Origin: UBA6115 sp040776985
GTDB lineage: Bacteria > Bacillota > Clostridia > Christensenellales > Aristaeellaceae
Assembly: GCA_040776985.1 (NCBI GenBank)
Contig: JAXGZL010000001.1
Coordinates: 1 to 64,000, forward strand
Direction: 5' to 3'
DNA length: 64,000 nt
Of this stretch, positions 16,881 through 25,138 are shown in pieces. Position 1 is the first letter of the stretch. Each line of letters starts with the position of its first letter. The notes below the pieces were generated by a model. That model saw nothing but the letters and a program-made list of their open reading frames with translations, was not told the origin of the DNA and ran no database searches. Both the position numbers and the translations under genes were made by a program.

Positions 16881-18269
16881 TTACCCTTCAATGGGCTCCA
16901 GGGCCGCCTGGAAGTGGCGCAGGATCGGGGGTTCCCAGGTGATGCGGTAACCGCGCTTGATCTCTTCCTTGCGGTTCCACACATTGGCGATGCCCTCAAT
17001 CACCATGTCGTAATGGGACTGGGTATAGACGCGGCGCGGAATGGCCAGACGGGTGAACTCGTTGATGGACTGGATCTGCTTGCCGGTGTCCGGATCGTTG
17101 CCCATCATGTAGGAGCCGATGTCGCAGGTCCTGAGGCCGCATTCCTTGTACAGTTCAATGGTCAGCACCTGACCGGGGAACTCGTAGTAGGGCAGCTGGG
17201 GATAGAACTTCTTGGCATCCAGGAAGATGCCGTGGCCGCCGGCGGGCGCCTGATAGGGGATGCCCAGCTCGTCCAGGCACTCGCCGATGTAGCTCATGGT
17301 GCCCAGTCGGTAGCGCAGCCAGTCCTCGTCCAGGCCTTCGTACAGGCCCACAGCCAGGGCTTCCAGGTCGCGCCCGTTCAGGCCGCCATAGGTGTAAAAG
17401 CCTTCAAAGGAAATGCAGTTGGCCTTCACCTTCAGGATATAGGGGGCGTTTTCGTCCTTCACGCCGATCAGGCCGCCCATGTTGACGATGGTGTCCTTCT
17501 TGGCGCTCATGGTGAAGGTGTCCGCCAGGTCAAAGAAGGCGCGGGTGATCTTCTTGATGGACCAGTCCTTGCACTCCTCCTCGCGCAGCTTGACGAACAT
17601 GGCGTTTTCCGCATAGCGGGCGGCGTCAATGTTCAGATGGATCTTGTACTTCTTGCACAGGGCCGCGGTTTCCCGCATGTTGGCAAGGCTCACGGGCTGG
17701 CCGCCGGCGGAGTTGTTGGTGATGGTCATCACCACCATGCCGATGTTCTCAGCGCCCTTTTCCAGGATGATTTCCTCCATCCGCTTCACATCCATGTTGC
17801 CCTTGAAGGGGGCGCGCAGCTGGGAGTCAGCGGCCTCAGGGTTGCAGGCTTCCAGGCAGCGGGCGCCGGCTAGTTCCACATGGGCGCGGGTGGTGTCAAA
17901 GAACAGGTTGGCAATGGCAAACTTGCCGGGCTGCAGGAAGGAGGGGAACAGCACCTTTTCCGCGGCGCGCCCCTGGTGCACGGGCTGGATAAAGCCATAG
18001 CCAAAGATATCCTTGGCGGTGTCAACCAGCTTGTAGTAGCTCTTGCCACCGGCATAGGCCTCGTCGCCCAGCATCAGCGCCGCCCACTGCTTGTCGCTCA
18101 TGGCGTTGGTGCCGGAGTCAGTCAGGGTGTCCACATACACGTCCTCGCCCTTCAGGCGGAAGGTGTTGTAGCTGGCTTCCTTGATGTACTTTTCGCGGTC
18201 CTGGCGGGTGGTCATTTTGATGGGCTCAACCATCTTGATGCGGTACGGTTCGGGGATGAATTTAGGCAT
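16881..18269 (-). CDS. tnaA: Tryptophanase
   Basis: A 462-residue PLP-dependent beta-eliminating lyase, which cleaves L-tryptophan to indole, pyruvate and ammonia. The PLP lysine is the second Lys of MSAKKD (residue 258); ITNNSAGGQPVSLANM and LTDSGTNAMSDKQ are also family blocks. Tyrosine phenol-lyase is the close alternative. Here the position of the TPL substrate-binding Arg381 aligns with Ile (CDIGSYMMG), and the tryptophanase His463 is kept (ILRHF, His452), so tryptophanase fits better. The ATG at 18269 has AAGGAG upstream. The frame stays open for 70 further codons upstream, which is noted separately. The cognate symporter follows in the same operon. Confidence 0.88.
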   Translation of the reverse strand: MPKFIPEPYRIKMVEPIKMTTRQDREKYIKEASYNTFRLKGEDVYVDTLTDSGTNAMSDKQWAALMLGDEAYAGGKSYYKLVDTAKDIFGYGFIQPVHQGRAAEKVLFPSFLQPGKFAIANLFFDTTRAHVELAGARCLEACNPEAADSQLRAPFKGNMDVKRMEEIILEKGAENIGMVVMTITNNSAGGQPVSLANMRETAALCKKYKIHLNIDAARYAENAMFVKLREEECKDWSIKKITRAFFDLADTFTMSAKKDTIVNMGGLIGVKDENAPYILKVKANCISFEGFYTYGGLNGRDLEALAVGLYEGLDEDWLRYRLGTMSYIGECLDELGIPYQAPAGGHGIFLDAKKFYPQLPYYEFPGQVLTIELYKECGLRTCDIGSYMMGNDPDTGKQIQSINEFTRLAIPRRVYTQSHYDMVIEGIANVWNRKEEIKRGYRITWEPPILRHFQAALEPIEG

Positions 18270-18463
18270 TGTTTTCTCTCCTTTGTTTTCATCATGCCCC
18301 GGTCGTCGCGAATGTGACAGGCGGACGGCATTTGCTTGCGATATAGGGTCAATTTTTTCGCAATGCAACGGGAATACGCGCAGGGGATATGCTCCTGGGG
18401 ACGCAGCCATTCCTCCTCTCTTCCCTGTAATGGTAGCAAGTCTCCGGCAGCGCTCCATTGTTT
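18270..18463 (-). promoter_or_regulatory. Long 5' leader of tnaA with a hairpin
   Basis: From the predicted promoter to the tnaA ATG there are about 190 bases of leader. It contains a stem of TTGCATTGCGA pairing with TCGCAAGCAA around a 16-nt loop (18332-18368) and the purine-rich AGAGGAGG near 18434, followed at once by an ATG in frame with tnaA. E. coli tna leaders encode the Trp-sensing TnaC peptide; no clear equivalent with a critical Trp was found here. Function of the leader is unknown. Confidence 0.4.
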
Positions 18464-18469
18464 GCAAAT

Positions 18470-18498
18470 AATTTATCACATGGATTGGCGCCTGTCAA
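18470..18498 (-). promoter_or_regulatory. Promoter of the tnaA-symporter operon
   Basis: On the minus strand TTGACA (18498-18493), a 17-base spacer and TAAATT (18475-18470). The -35 is perfect, the -10 four of six. Confidence 0.55.
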
Positions 18499-18589
18499 TA
18501 TGTATGGGAATGAATAAGTATGTTCTGGCGACATGAGAACTTATTCTTCCATCTTTCAATAATTATTTCTCATAATATTGACAATTTAT

Positions 18590-18618
18590 TTGACATTTTT
18601 CTCAGGCCGTCCTATACT
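18590..18618 (+). promoter_or_regulatory. Promoter of the YheO-type regulator
   Basis: TTGACA (18590-18595), 17-base spacer, TATACT (18613-18618), 36 bases before the ATG at 18655. A close match to the consensus in an AT-rich stretch. Confidence 0.8.
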
Positions 18619-18654
18619 GTGCCTGGACCCATCCAAGCGAAAAGAGGGATTATA

Positions 18655-19341
18655 ATGTCACCCACGCTGCTTTCCCAGTTTGCCCAGCTGACGGAGTTTC
18701 TGGGCAGAATCCTTGGCCCGGACTATGAAATCGCCCTGCACGACCTGAGCGATCCGGACTGCAGCCTCATCGCCATTTCCAACAGCCACATCTCAGGCCG
18801 CTCCATCGGCGCCCCCCTGACCGAGGCCGCAAAAAAATTCTTGCTGGATGACAGCTTTGCCATGTCGGATTACCGGTTGAACTACTCCGGCTTCACCGCC
18901 GGGGGAAAAACCCTGCGCTCCTCCACCCTTTTGATCAGAAGCCAAGGGAAGCCGGTGGGCATGCTCTGCGTCAACTTTGATGACAGCAAGTTCAAGGCCG
19001 TCAGCGAGAGCATCCTGCGGCTGTGCCATCCGGACGCCTTTGTGGACAGCAACTTCCAGTTTGACGAAACCCGCATCCTGGAAAAGGCGGCCGACCAGGA
19101 CGCGGAGCGCTTCATCCCGCCATCCGCAAACGGCGTGGCGGACGCCATTGCCCGGCGTCTGGCCGAAACCGGCGAAAGCGCAGAGGGCCTGCCCGCCTCC
19201 CGGCGGAAGCTGCTGATTAGGCGCCTGGAGGATGACGGCGTCTTCCGCATCAAGGGCGCGGTGCAGGAGGCCTCCCAGGCCCTGGGCGTGTCCCAGGCCA
19301 CGGTGTACCGGGTGCTGAGCCAGGTGCGCGAAGAACAATAA
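18655..19341 (+). CDS. YheO-type PAS/HTH transcriptional regulator
   Basis: A 228-residue protein with a YheO-like PAS domain (residues about 8-120, with FLGRILGPDYEIALHDL at the start and GKPVGMLCVNFD) and a C-terminal helix-turn-helix (residues about 165-225, ASQALGVSQATVYRVLSQVREE). Relatives such as DauR regulate amino-acid catabolism. It is divergent from tnaA, so it is a good candidate for the tnaA regulator, possibly sensing an amino acid or indole. The start at 18655 has AGAGGG upstream; the frame's earlier extension crosses its own promoter and is not coding. Evidence for the target is positional only. Confidence 0.82.
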   Translation: MSPTLLSQFAQLTEFLGRILGPDYEIALHDLSDPDCSLIAISNSHISGRSIGAPLTEAAKKFLLDDSFAMSDYRLNYSGFTAGGKTLRSSTLLIRSQGKPVGMLCVNFDDSKFKAVSESILRLCHPDAFVDSNFQFDETRILEKAADQDAERFIPPSANGVADAIARRLAETGESAEGLPASRRKLLIRRLEDDGVFRIKGAVQEASQALGVSQATVYRVLSQVREEQ

Positions 19342-19347
19342 AAATGC

Positions 19348-19371
19348 AGCCCGGCTTTTGACGGCCGGGCT
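19348..19371 (+). terminator. Hairpin after the regulator gene
   Basis: AGCCCGGC and GCCGGGCT form an 8-bp stem with an 8-nt loop seven bases after the stop codon. No T run follows, so termination may be partial. The T-box promoter overlaps it. Confidence 0.45.
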
Positions 19372-19386
19372 ATTCCATGATAGGAT
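19358..19386 (+). promoter_or_regulatory. Candidate promoter of the T-box/trpXYZ transcript
   Basis: TTGACG (19358-19363), 17-base spacer, TAGGAT (19381-19386). It would start transcription just before the T-box stem I. Confidence 0.5.
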
Positions 19387-19391
19387 GCCCG

Positions 19392-19648
19392 CATCAACCT
19401 GTGAGGGAGACGAGTACCCGGAACCGCTTGAAACAAAGAGAGCCGCCGATGGTGGGAGTGCGGTATGAGAGCGTCCGGCGAATGGCCTCCCGAGGGCCGC
19501 TTCCAACGGGAAACCCAGTAGAAGCGGACGGGACCCGCACCCGTTATCATGGCGGCATGCGTGTCGGCGCATGGAACAAGATGGCCTCACGGCCAATTTG
19601 AGTGGTACCGCGGATGATCGCCTCAAGCAAACATGCTTGGGGCGTTTT
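19392..19648 (+). promoter_or_regulatory. T-box riboswitch with a UGG (tryptophan) specifier
   Basis: The T-box core TGGTACCGCG lies at 19603-19612 and is followed by a terminator, CGCCTCAAGCA-aaca-TGCTTGGGGCG plus TTTT (19619-19648). Upstream, stem I is recognisable: GGGAG pairs with CTCCC at its base, GACGAGTAC forms the 5' side of the specifier loop, CCGG and CGCTT pair with CCGG and GAGCG, and AGAGAGCC...GGTGGGAG form the apical part. The 3' side of the specifier loop reads GAATGGCC, so the specifier codon is TGG (19483-19485), tryptophan. Uncharged tRNA-Trp would pair with both sites and prevent termination, turning on the importer genes downstream when charged tRNA-Trp is scarce. Confidence 0.9.
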
Positions 19649-19693
19649 CAATGCGGAAGGCTCCGACAAATAAAAAAGAAGGAGACTCCAACC

Positions 19694-20662
19694 ATGAAAA
19701 AGCACCCCATCCTGATCCTGGCCCTGATTCTGACCCTGTTCACCTTTGTTTCCGCTTCTGCCGCCCCCCTTAAAATCGGCATCGCCCAGTTTGCCGTGCA
19801 CGGCTCGCTTGACAATGTGCGGGAGGGCTTCCTCCAGGGCCTCCAGGAGGAAGGCTTTACCGAGGGGGAAAGCCTGATCATTGACCTGCAAAATGCCCAG
19901 GCGGACATGGGCATGGCCAGCGCCATCGCCTCCGCCTTTGTGGACAACCGCTACGACCTGATCTGCGCCATCGCCACCCCCATGGCGGTGGTCAGCGCCA
20001 ACACGGCGGACGGCAAGATCCCCGTTATCTTCGCCGCCGTCACCTCGCCTGTTGACGCGGGGCTGTCAGATGAAAACGGCCTTTCCTCCCTCCCTGTCAC
20101 CGGCACCAGTGACCAGCCTCCCATCGCCAGGCAACTGGCCCTCATCCGCGCCCTGCAGCCAGAGGCCAGGCGCATTGGCCTGCTCTACACCGTGGGCGAG
20201 GTCAACTCCCAGGTGCTGTCCGCCCAGTACAAGGCGCTGGCGGGTGAATACGGTTTTGAAATCGTGGAGGCCACCGTCACCTCAGGCGCGGAGATCCCCC
20301 TGGCGCTGCCAGGGCTGGTCAGCCAGGCGGACTGCCTGAGCATGTTGCTGGACAACACCGTGGTGCAGTATCTGGACCTGGTGCTGGACGCGGCGGAAGA
20401 GGCCAGCATCCCCGTGTATGGCAGCGAGGTGGAGCAGGTGGTCAAGGGCTGCGCCGCCTCCGCCGGCATTGACTACATCGCCGTGGGCCGCCAGACCGGG
20501 CTTCTGGCCGCCAGGGTGTTGAAAGGGGAGGACGCAGGCGCCATCCCCTATGTGAAGGTGGAGGAGGCAGCCCTTTATGTGAACCCTCAGGTGCTGGCCC
20601 GCCTTGGCATCACCCCGCCGGCAGAGCTTGCGGATCAGCTGATTGACGTAAACCGGAAGTAA
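19694..20662 (+). CDS. trpX: TrpX-type ABC transporter substrate-binding protein
   Basis: A 322-residue exported protein with a signal peptide (hydrophobic residues 5-23, ending VSASAAP) and an ABC_sub_bind/DUF534 fold: KIGIAQFAVHGSLDNVREGF near the start, then ICAIATPMAVVSAN and PVIFAAVTSPVDAGL. There is no lipobox cysteine, so it is either anchored otherwise or free. TrpXYZ systems of Firmicutes are predicted tryptophan importers under T-box control, and the tryptophan T-box directly upstream supports that here. The ATG has GGAG upstream; the longer frame runs into the riboswitch and is not used. Confidence 0.88.
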   Translation: MKKHPILILALILTLFTFVSASAAPLKIGIAQFAVHGSLDNVREGFLQGLQEEGFTEGESLIIDLQNAQADMGMASAIASAFVDNRYDLICAIATPMAVVSANTADGKIPVIFAAVTSPVDAGLSDENGLSSLPVTGTSDQPPIARQLALIRALQPEARRIGLLYTVGEVNSQVLSAQYKALAGEYGFEIVEATVTSGAEIPLALPGLVSQADCLSMLLDNTVVQYLDLVLDAAEEASIPVYGSEVEQVVKGCAASAGIDYIAVGRQTGLLAARVLKGEDAGAIPYVKVEEAALYVNPQVLARLGITPPAELADQLIDVNRK

Positions 20663-20665
20663 GCC

Positions 20666-21571
20666 ATGCAGATCTTCTCTTCTTTCGCCGCAGCGCTGCC
20701 CAGCGCCCTGGTCCAGGGCCTGCTGTACGCCGTGATGGCTCTGGGGGTGATGATCACCTACCTGGTGCTGGACTTCCCGGACCTGACGGTGGACGGCTCC
20801 TTCCCCCTGGGGGCGGTGGTCAGCGCCCGGCTGATCCTGACTGGCGCAAACCCCTTGCTGGCCCTGGCCGCCTCCGCCCTGGCGGGCGCCGCGGCGGGGC
20901 TTCTGACCGGCCTCATCCACGTCAAAATGAGGGTGCGGGCCCTGTTTTCCGGCATCATCATGATGACCGCCCTGTACTCCATCAACCTGCGCCTGGCGGG
21001 GGACATCTCTCTCCTCTCGCTCCCCCGCCAGAGCCTGACCCTGTTCCGCAACAACCCGGTGGCTGCCGCCCTGCCCCCAGGCATCAGCACCCTGCTGATC
21101 GCCCTGATGATGGTCCTCATCATCAAATGCCTGCTGGACCTGTTCTTCAAGACCCGCGCCGGCTTCCTGCTGCGAGCCGCCGGGGACAACCCACAGATGG
21201 TCACCGCCCTGGCCCGGGACAAGGGGCAGGTGAAAATCCTGGGCCTGATGATCGCCAACGCCCTGGTGGCGCTTTCCGGCAGCCTGGTGGCCCAGGAGCA
21301 GCGCCTGTTTGAAATTTCCATGGGAACGGGCTCTGTGGTGCTGTCCCTGGCCAGCGTCATCCTGGGCGTCAACCTGCTGCGCCGGCTGGAAGGGGTGGCC
21401 CCCAGCACCAAGGTCATCATCGGGGCCATCCTGTACAAAATCAGCGTCACCTTCGCCATCGCCTGCGGGCTGAAGCCGGGCGACCTGAAGCTGATCACCT
21501 CCCTTCTGTTTCTGGCCATCCTGGCGGCGGGGCTCTTCCCCAAAGGAGAGAAAAAGCATGCTGACGCTTGA
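20666..21571 (+). CDS. trpY: TrpY-type ABC transporter permease
   Basis: A 301-residue membrane protein of the branched-chain-type permease superfamily with about eight helices. Residues near VLDFPDLTVDGSFPLGAVV and GDNPQMVTALARD are typical of this subgroup. It sits between the binding protein (gap three bases) and the ATPase (overlap 14 bases) and would form the pore of the importer. Confidence 0.85.
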   Translation: MQIFSSFAAALPSALVQGLLYAVMALGVMITYLVLDFPDLTVDGSFPLGAVVSARLILTGANPLLALAASALAGAAAGLLTGLIHVKMRVRALFSGIIMMTALYSINLRLAGDISLLSLPRQSLTLFRNNPVAAALPPGISTLLIALMMVLIIKCLLDLFFKTRAGFLLRAAGDNPQMVTALARDKGQVKILGLMIANALVALSGSLVAQEQRLFEISMGTGSVVLSLASVILGVNLLRRLEGVAPSTKVIIGAILYKISVTFAIACGLKPGDLKLITSLLFLAILAAGLFPKGEKKHADA

Positions 21572-22331
21572 GAATATAAGCCTCACCTACAACCCCGGCA
21601 CGGTGCGCGAGATGGGCCTGTTCCGGGATTTCTCCCTGTCCGTCAAAAAAGGGCAGTTTCTCAGCGTGGTGGGCTCCAACGGCTCCGGGAAAACCACCCT
21701 GCTGAACCTGTTTTGCGGCAGCCTCCTGCCGGACTGCGGCCGGGTGATGATGGAAGGAAGGGACATCACCGGGAAAAGCGAGTATCTGCGTGCCCGCAGC
21801 CTGGGACGCATCCACCAGAACCCCGCCCTGGGCAGCTGCGCCCAGATGAGCATCCTTGAGAACCTGGCCCTGGCGGACTGCAAGCAAAAGCGCATGAACC
21901 TGAAGCCTGCCATCGACAAAAAGCAGCGGGAGCGCTACCGCGCCCTGCTGGCCCCTCTGGGTCTGGGTCTTGAAAACATGCTGCAGGCCAGGGCCGGCAC
22001 CCTCTCCGGCGGCCAGCGCCAGGCCCTGGCGCTGGTGATGGCCACCCTGTCCCCCATCTCCTGCCTGATCCTGGATGAGCACACCGCCGCCCTTGACCCC
22101 AGGACCTCGGACACCATCATGGCCCTCACCGACCAGCTGATCCGGGAAAAGGGCCTCACCGCCCTCATGGTCACCCACAACCTGCGCCACGCGCTGGACT
22201 ATGGCGACCGGATCATCATGATGCATGAGGGAAAGACGGTGCTGGACAAAAACGGGGCAGAGAAGAAAACCCTGCGGCTTGAAAGCGTGCTGGGGCTTTT
22301 CAACCAGATCAGCGTGGAGTGCGGCAACTGA
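21558..22331 (+). CDS. trpZ: TrpZ-type ABC transporter ATPase
   Basis: A 257-residue ABC ATPase: Walker A GSNGSGKTT near residue 39, Q-loop RIHQNPALG, signature LSGGQRQAL near 149, Walker B LILDEHTAALD near 172 and switch His in MVTHNLRHAL. The Walker B/D-loop reads DEHTAALDP instead of the usual DEPTAALDP; the same His replaces Pro in many TrpZ-type ATPases. It overlaps trpY and completes the importer. Confidence 0.88.
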   Translation: MLTLENISLTYNPGTVREMGLFRDFSLSVKKGQFLSVVGSNGSGKTTLLNLFCGSLLPDCGRVMMEGRDITGKSEYLRARSLGRIHQNPALGSCAQMSILENLALADCKQKRMNLKPAIDKKQRERYRALLAPLGLGLENMLQARAGTLSGGQRQALALVMATLSPISCLILDEHTAALDPRTSDTIMALTDQLIREKGLTALMVTHNLRHALDYGDRIIMMHEGKTVLDKNGAEKKTLRLESVLGLFNQISVECGN

Positions 22332-22414
22332 GCCCCGTGCGCATTGATTTAATGCATCCAAAGCGCTATCCTGCATTGGACGGCGTTTCTATTTTTTGAA
22401 GTAAGTGAGGAAAG

Positions 22415-23047
22415 ATGGACAGCCTTTTTTCTGTAAGAAACCTGCGGTTTCTGGACCTGATCAGCTACCCGGACCTGGATTTCCCGGCCGGGCAGCACAC
22501 CTTTTTGCGGGGGGAAAGCGGCAGCGGCAAAAGCACGCTGCTGAAGCTGCTGAACGGCACCTTGAGCCCCTCCGCCGGCCAGGTGTTCTACAAGGGGCAG
22601 GATGTGGCCTGGATGGACACCCTGCTTTTGCGCCGGCAGGCCATCCTGGTGGCCCAGGATCCCTGGCTTTTCCCCGGCAGCATCAAGGAGAACTTCCAGG
22701 AATACCGCGCCTTTCGCGGGGAGGAGCCGCTTGGTGACCAGGAAATCGCCCAGTGCCTGCGGGTCTGCGCCGCGGACCTGGAGGCCGGCGCCAACACCGC
22801 CACCCTCTCCGGCGGGGAGCGCCACCGGGTCTTCCTGGCCATCTGCCTGGCCTTTCAGCCGGAAGCCCTGCTGATGGACGAGCCCACCAGCGCCCTGGAC
22901 GAAAAGACGGCCCACACCCTGTTTACCAATCTCAGCGCCTGCGCCAGGGAACGTGGAATGACCCTGATCACCATCAGCCATGCCCAGTCACTGGTGGATG
23001 CCTTCGCGGATCAGGTCATCACCCTGGTCGGGAGGGCTGCCTCATGA
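22415..23047 (+). CDS. FetA/YbbL-like ABC ATPase
   Basis: A 210-residue ABC ATPase of short length: Walker A GESGSGKST near residue 33, Q-loop VAQDPWLFPG, signature LSGGERHRV near 130, Walker B ALLMDEPTSALD near 150 and ISHAQSL. It is paired with the UPF0014 permease that overlaps its end by four bases (ATGA). In E. coli this pair (FetAB) exports iron and improves peroxide resistance, and ATPases beside UPF0014 permeases share the role. The operon begins 83 bases after trpZ and might be co-transcribed with it. The substrate is not shown by the sequence. Confidence 0.8.
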   Translation: MDSLFSVRNLRFLDLISYPDLDFPAGQHTFLRGESGSGKSTLLKLLNGTLSPSAGQVFYKGQDVAWMDTLLLRRQAILVAQDPWLFPGSIKENFQEYRAFRGEEPLGDQEIAQCLRVCAADLEAGANTATLSGGERHRVFLAICLAFQPEALLMDEPTSALDEKTAHTLFTNLSACARERGMTLITISHAQSLVDAFADQVITLVGRAAS

Positions 23048-23829
23048 GCGGCATTGTGAAGCTTCAGCTCTGGCAGTTTTCCCTGATTTACCTGCTGCTG
23101 ATCGTGGTGTCCCTGGTGATGAAAAAAAGCCGGGTCAACCTGGTGAAAAAGCTCTTTGTGGCCAGCCTGCGCATGAGCGTGCAACTCGTGCTGGCCGGGC
23201 TGGTGCTGACCTATATCTTTCAGAACCCCCACCCCGCCTTTGTGATGCTGTACCTGATGGTCATCATCGGGTTCACCATCTGGCGGGTGCTGCACCAGAA
23301 CAAGGGCCTCAACCCCCGCTTCCAGCGGGTGATTGCGCTGTCCATCCTGCTTTCAGGCCTTTCAGTGCTGGCCTTCTTCATCCTGGCGGTGGTGGGCGAA
23401 AGCCCCTTCAACCCCCAGTATGTGATTCCCATCGCCGGGATGCTGATGGGCAACACCATGACCGGGGTGGGCCTGGGGGTGCGTTCCTTCCGGGCCAGTC
23501 TCAAGGATCAGCGCTTCCGGGTGAACGCCCTGCTGAACATCGGCGCATCTCCCCGGGACATTCTGCTGCCCTTTGTGCGCCAGGCGCTGGAAACCGCCCT
23601 GCTCCCCACCCTCAACTCCATGATGGGCATGGGCATCGTGTCCCTGCCGGGGATGATGACCGGACAGATCCTGTCGGGCACCCTGCCCATGACCGCCATC
23701 CTCTACCAGATAGCCATTATGATCGCCATCTGCACGGTGGTCTGCCTGGCCTCCTTTGGCGCCCTCCACTTTGGCTACCAGACGCTCTACAACGAAAGGA
23801 ACCAGATCTTCCTTGATGCCGACGCTTGA
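23044..23829 (+). CDS. UPF0014 (FetB/YbbM-like) ABC permease
   Basis: A 261-residue membrane protein with about seven helices. The family signature covers GMLMGNTMTGVGLGVRSF and IGASPRDILLPFVRQALETALLPTLNSM, followed by GIVSLPGMMTGQILSG. This is the FetB/YbbM group, the membrane half of a probable iron exporter. A ribosome site lies inside the ATPase gene. Confidence 0.85.
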   Translation: MSGIVKLQLWQFSLIYLLLIVVSLVMKKSRVNLVKKLFVASLRMSVQLVLAGLVLTYIFQNPHPAFVMLYLMVIIGFTIWRVLHQNKGLNPRFQRVIALSILLSGLSVLAFFILAVVGESPFNPQYVIPIAGMLMGNTMTGVGLGVRSFRASLKDQRFRVNALLNIGASPRDILLPFVRQALETALLPTLNSMMGMGIVSLPGMMTGQILSGTLPMTAILYQIAIMIAICTVVCLASFGALHFGYQTLYNERNQIFLDADA

Positions 23830-23861
23830 AGACAGGCCGACGCATGATGGGGATCCCTGAT

Positions 23862-23914
23862 ATAAAACAAGCCCGCAAACCCTGAAGCGCATGGCTGCTC
23901 CTTAGGTTTGCGGG
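23862..23914 (-). terminator. Intrinsic terminator of the CapA-type gene
   Basis: CCCGCAAACC and GGTTTGCGGG form a 10-bp stem (23872-23914), extended by CCTGAAG/CTTAGG pairing. On the minus strand it is followed by CTTGTTTTAT. The convergent FetB-like gene may also use the hairpin. Confidence 0.65.
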
Positions 23915-23944
23915 GAATGATGTGCGGCATGTACTGAAAAGGGC

Positions 23945-25021
23945 TCAGGGTTCCTCTGACTCCAGCTCTGGTTCCGGCACCGGCACAAAGGGCTGGATGG
24001 CTCCCTTGCCCTCGATATAGGGTGCCAATTTGAAGGGGGTGTCGTGCTGCACCTTGTCCATCACCGCCCGGGCCTCGTCCCCATACAAAATCACCGGCTG
24101 AAAATTGTTATATTCCAAGGTGCCCGAGGGGCTGACCGGGATCAGGTTCACCTGATGCCCCAGATAGCCCTTTTCCCGGCTGAAGCGCAGGGTGATCTGG
24201 GCGATCAGCGCCTGGGTGGCGCGCAGCTGGGCATTGCCGCCAAAGGAGAAGTTGCCCAGGGAATAGATCACCGAGGCGCCGTCCATTTTGTCCATGCCCT
24301 GCACCACATGAGGATGATGCCCCACCACGGCGGTGGCGCCGTTCCTGACATACCAGGCGGCCAGCCGCTCCTGCCCCTTCACGCGGACGGGGCTGTACTC
24401 CATGCCCCCATGCATCACCGCGATGATGGCGTCGCAGCCCGCGTCCTTCAGGGTCTGCATGTCCCTTTCCATCTGGGGCCGCCTGCCGCCAAAGGTGGCG
24501 GTGTAGGCGCCGGTAAAGCCCACCTTGAAGCCATCCTTTTCAAAGATATAGGTGTTGCTGTAGGTGTTGGTGGTGGCAAACCAGGGCACCCCCACCTCCT
24601 CCAGCGCCTGGATGGTGCTTCTGAAGCCCTGCTTGCCATAGTCAATGATGTGGTTGTTGCCCACAAACACCGCCTCGATGCTGCCGGCGGGCAGGATCTT
24701 GGCAAAGTCCGTGGGCGCCCTGAAATTATAGGTTTTTTCCAGCCGGTTGGCGCTGTGGTTATAGAAAACCCCCTCCAGGTTGATGATGGTGACATCATCC
24801 CGGGCAAACAGGGGCTTCACCTTTTTGAAAGGATAGGCATAGCCGTGGGCATTTACAAAGCTATCAAAGGAAAGGAGGTCCCGCCGGGTGCGGTCCTCGC
24901 TGCCCAGGGTGCAGTCCCCCGTCAGGGTGACCACCACCTCCACCACATCCTCCTCTGAATGGGCCGGCATCAGGGGGAGGATTATCAGGAAAATCATCAG
25001 TAGGATGAGGGTTCTTCGCAT
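23945..25021 (-). CDS. Exported CapA-family protein (metallophosphatase fold)
   Basis: A 358-residue exported protein with a signal peptide (residues 1-22, ending PAHSEE). It carries the CapA/PgsA metallophosphatase-like motifs: LTGDCTLGSE, INLEGVF, VGNNHIIDYG, VMHGGMEY and GHHPHVVQGM. In Bacillus, CapA helps make or export poly-gamma-glutamate; most homologues elsewhere stand alone, like this one, and their role is unknown. No capB, capC or other capsule gene is nearby. AGGAG precedes the ATG. Confidence 0.85.
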   Translation of the reverse strand: MRRTLILLMIFLIILPLMPAHSEEDVVEVVVTLTGDCTLGSEDRTRRDLLSFDSFVNAHGYAYPFKKVKPLFARDDVTIINLEGVFYNHSANRLEKTYNFRAPTDFAKILPAGSIEAVFVGNNHIIDYGKQGFRSTIQALEEVGVPWFATTNTYSNTYIFEKDGFKVGFTGAYTATFGGRRPQMERDMQTLKDAGCDAIIAVMHGGMEYSPVRVKGQERLAAWYVRNGATAVVGHHPHVVQGMDKMDGASVIYSLGNFSFGGNAQLRATQALIAQITLRFSREKGYLGHQVNLIPVSPSGTLEYNNFQPVILYGDEARAVMDKVQHDTPFKLAPYIEGKGAIQPFVPVPEPELESEEP

Positions 25022-25088
25022 ACTGTCTCCTGTCAGGAATTTACGCGCATCTTAGCAAAGGGAACAGCGGCTGTCAATGAAGCAGACA

Positions 25089-25124
25089 GTCACCCCCGGC
25101 AGGCCAAATCCCGCCGGGGGTGAC
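25089..25124 (-). terminator. Hairpin after the exported flavoprotein gene
   Basis: Perfect 12-bp stem GTCACCCCCGGC/GCCGGGGGTGAC with a 12-nt loop, 15 bases after the stop on the minus strand. The following bases are pyrimidine-rich but not a clean T run. Confidence 0.5.
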
Positions 25125-25138
25125 AAAGGAACCGGGTT

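Noticed and set aside
16881..18269. Tyrosine phenol-lyase
   Set aside because: The TPL-specific Arg position is Ile here and the tryptophanase His463 equivalent is kept. Tryptophan-type importers and a Trp T-box are adjacent.
18520..18654. Upstream extension of the YheO-type regulator
   Set aside because: It crosses the consensus promoter at 18590-18618; the ATG at 18655 has a ribosome site.
19571..19693. Upstream extension of trpX
   Set aside because: It lies inside the T-box terminator region; the ATG at 19694 is followed by a signal peptide and has GGAG upstream.
22332..22414. Terminator between trpZ and the FetA-like gene
   Set aside because: No stem with a T run could be found. A T-rich stretch is present but pairs with nothing convincing.
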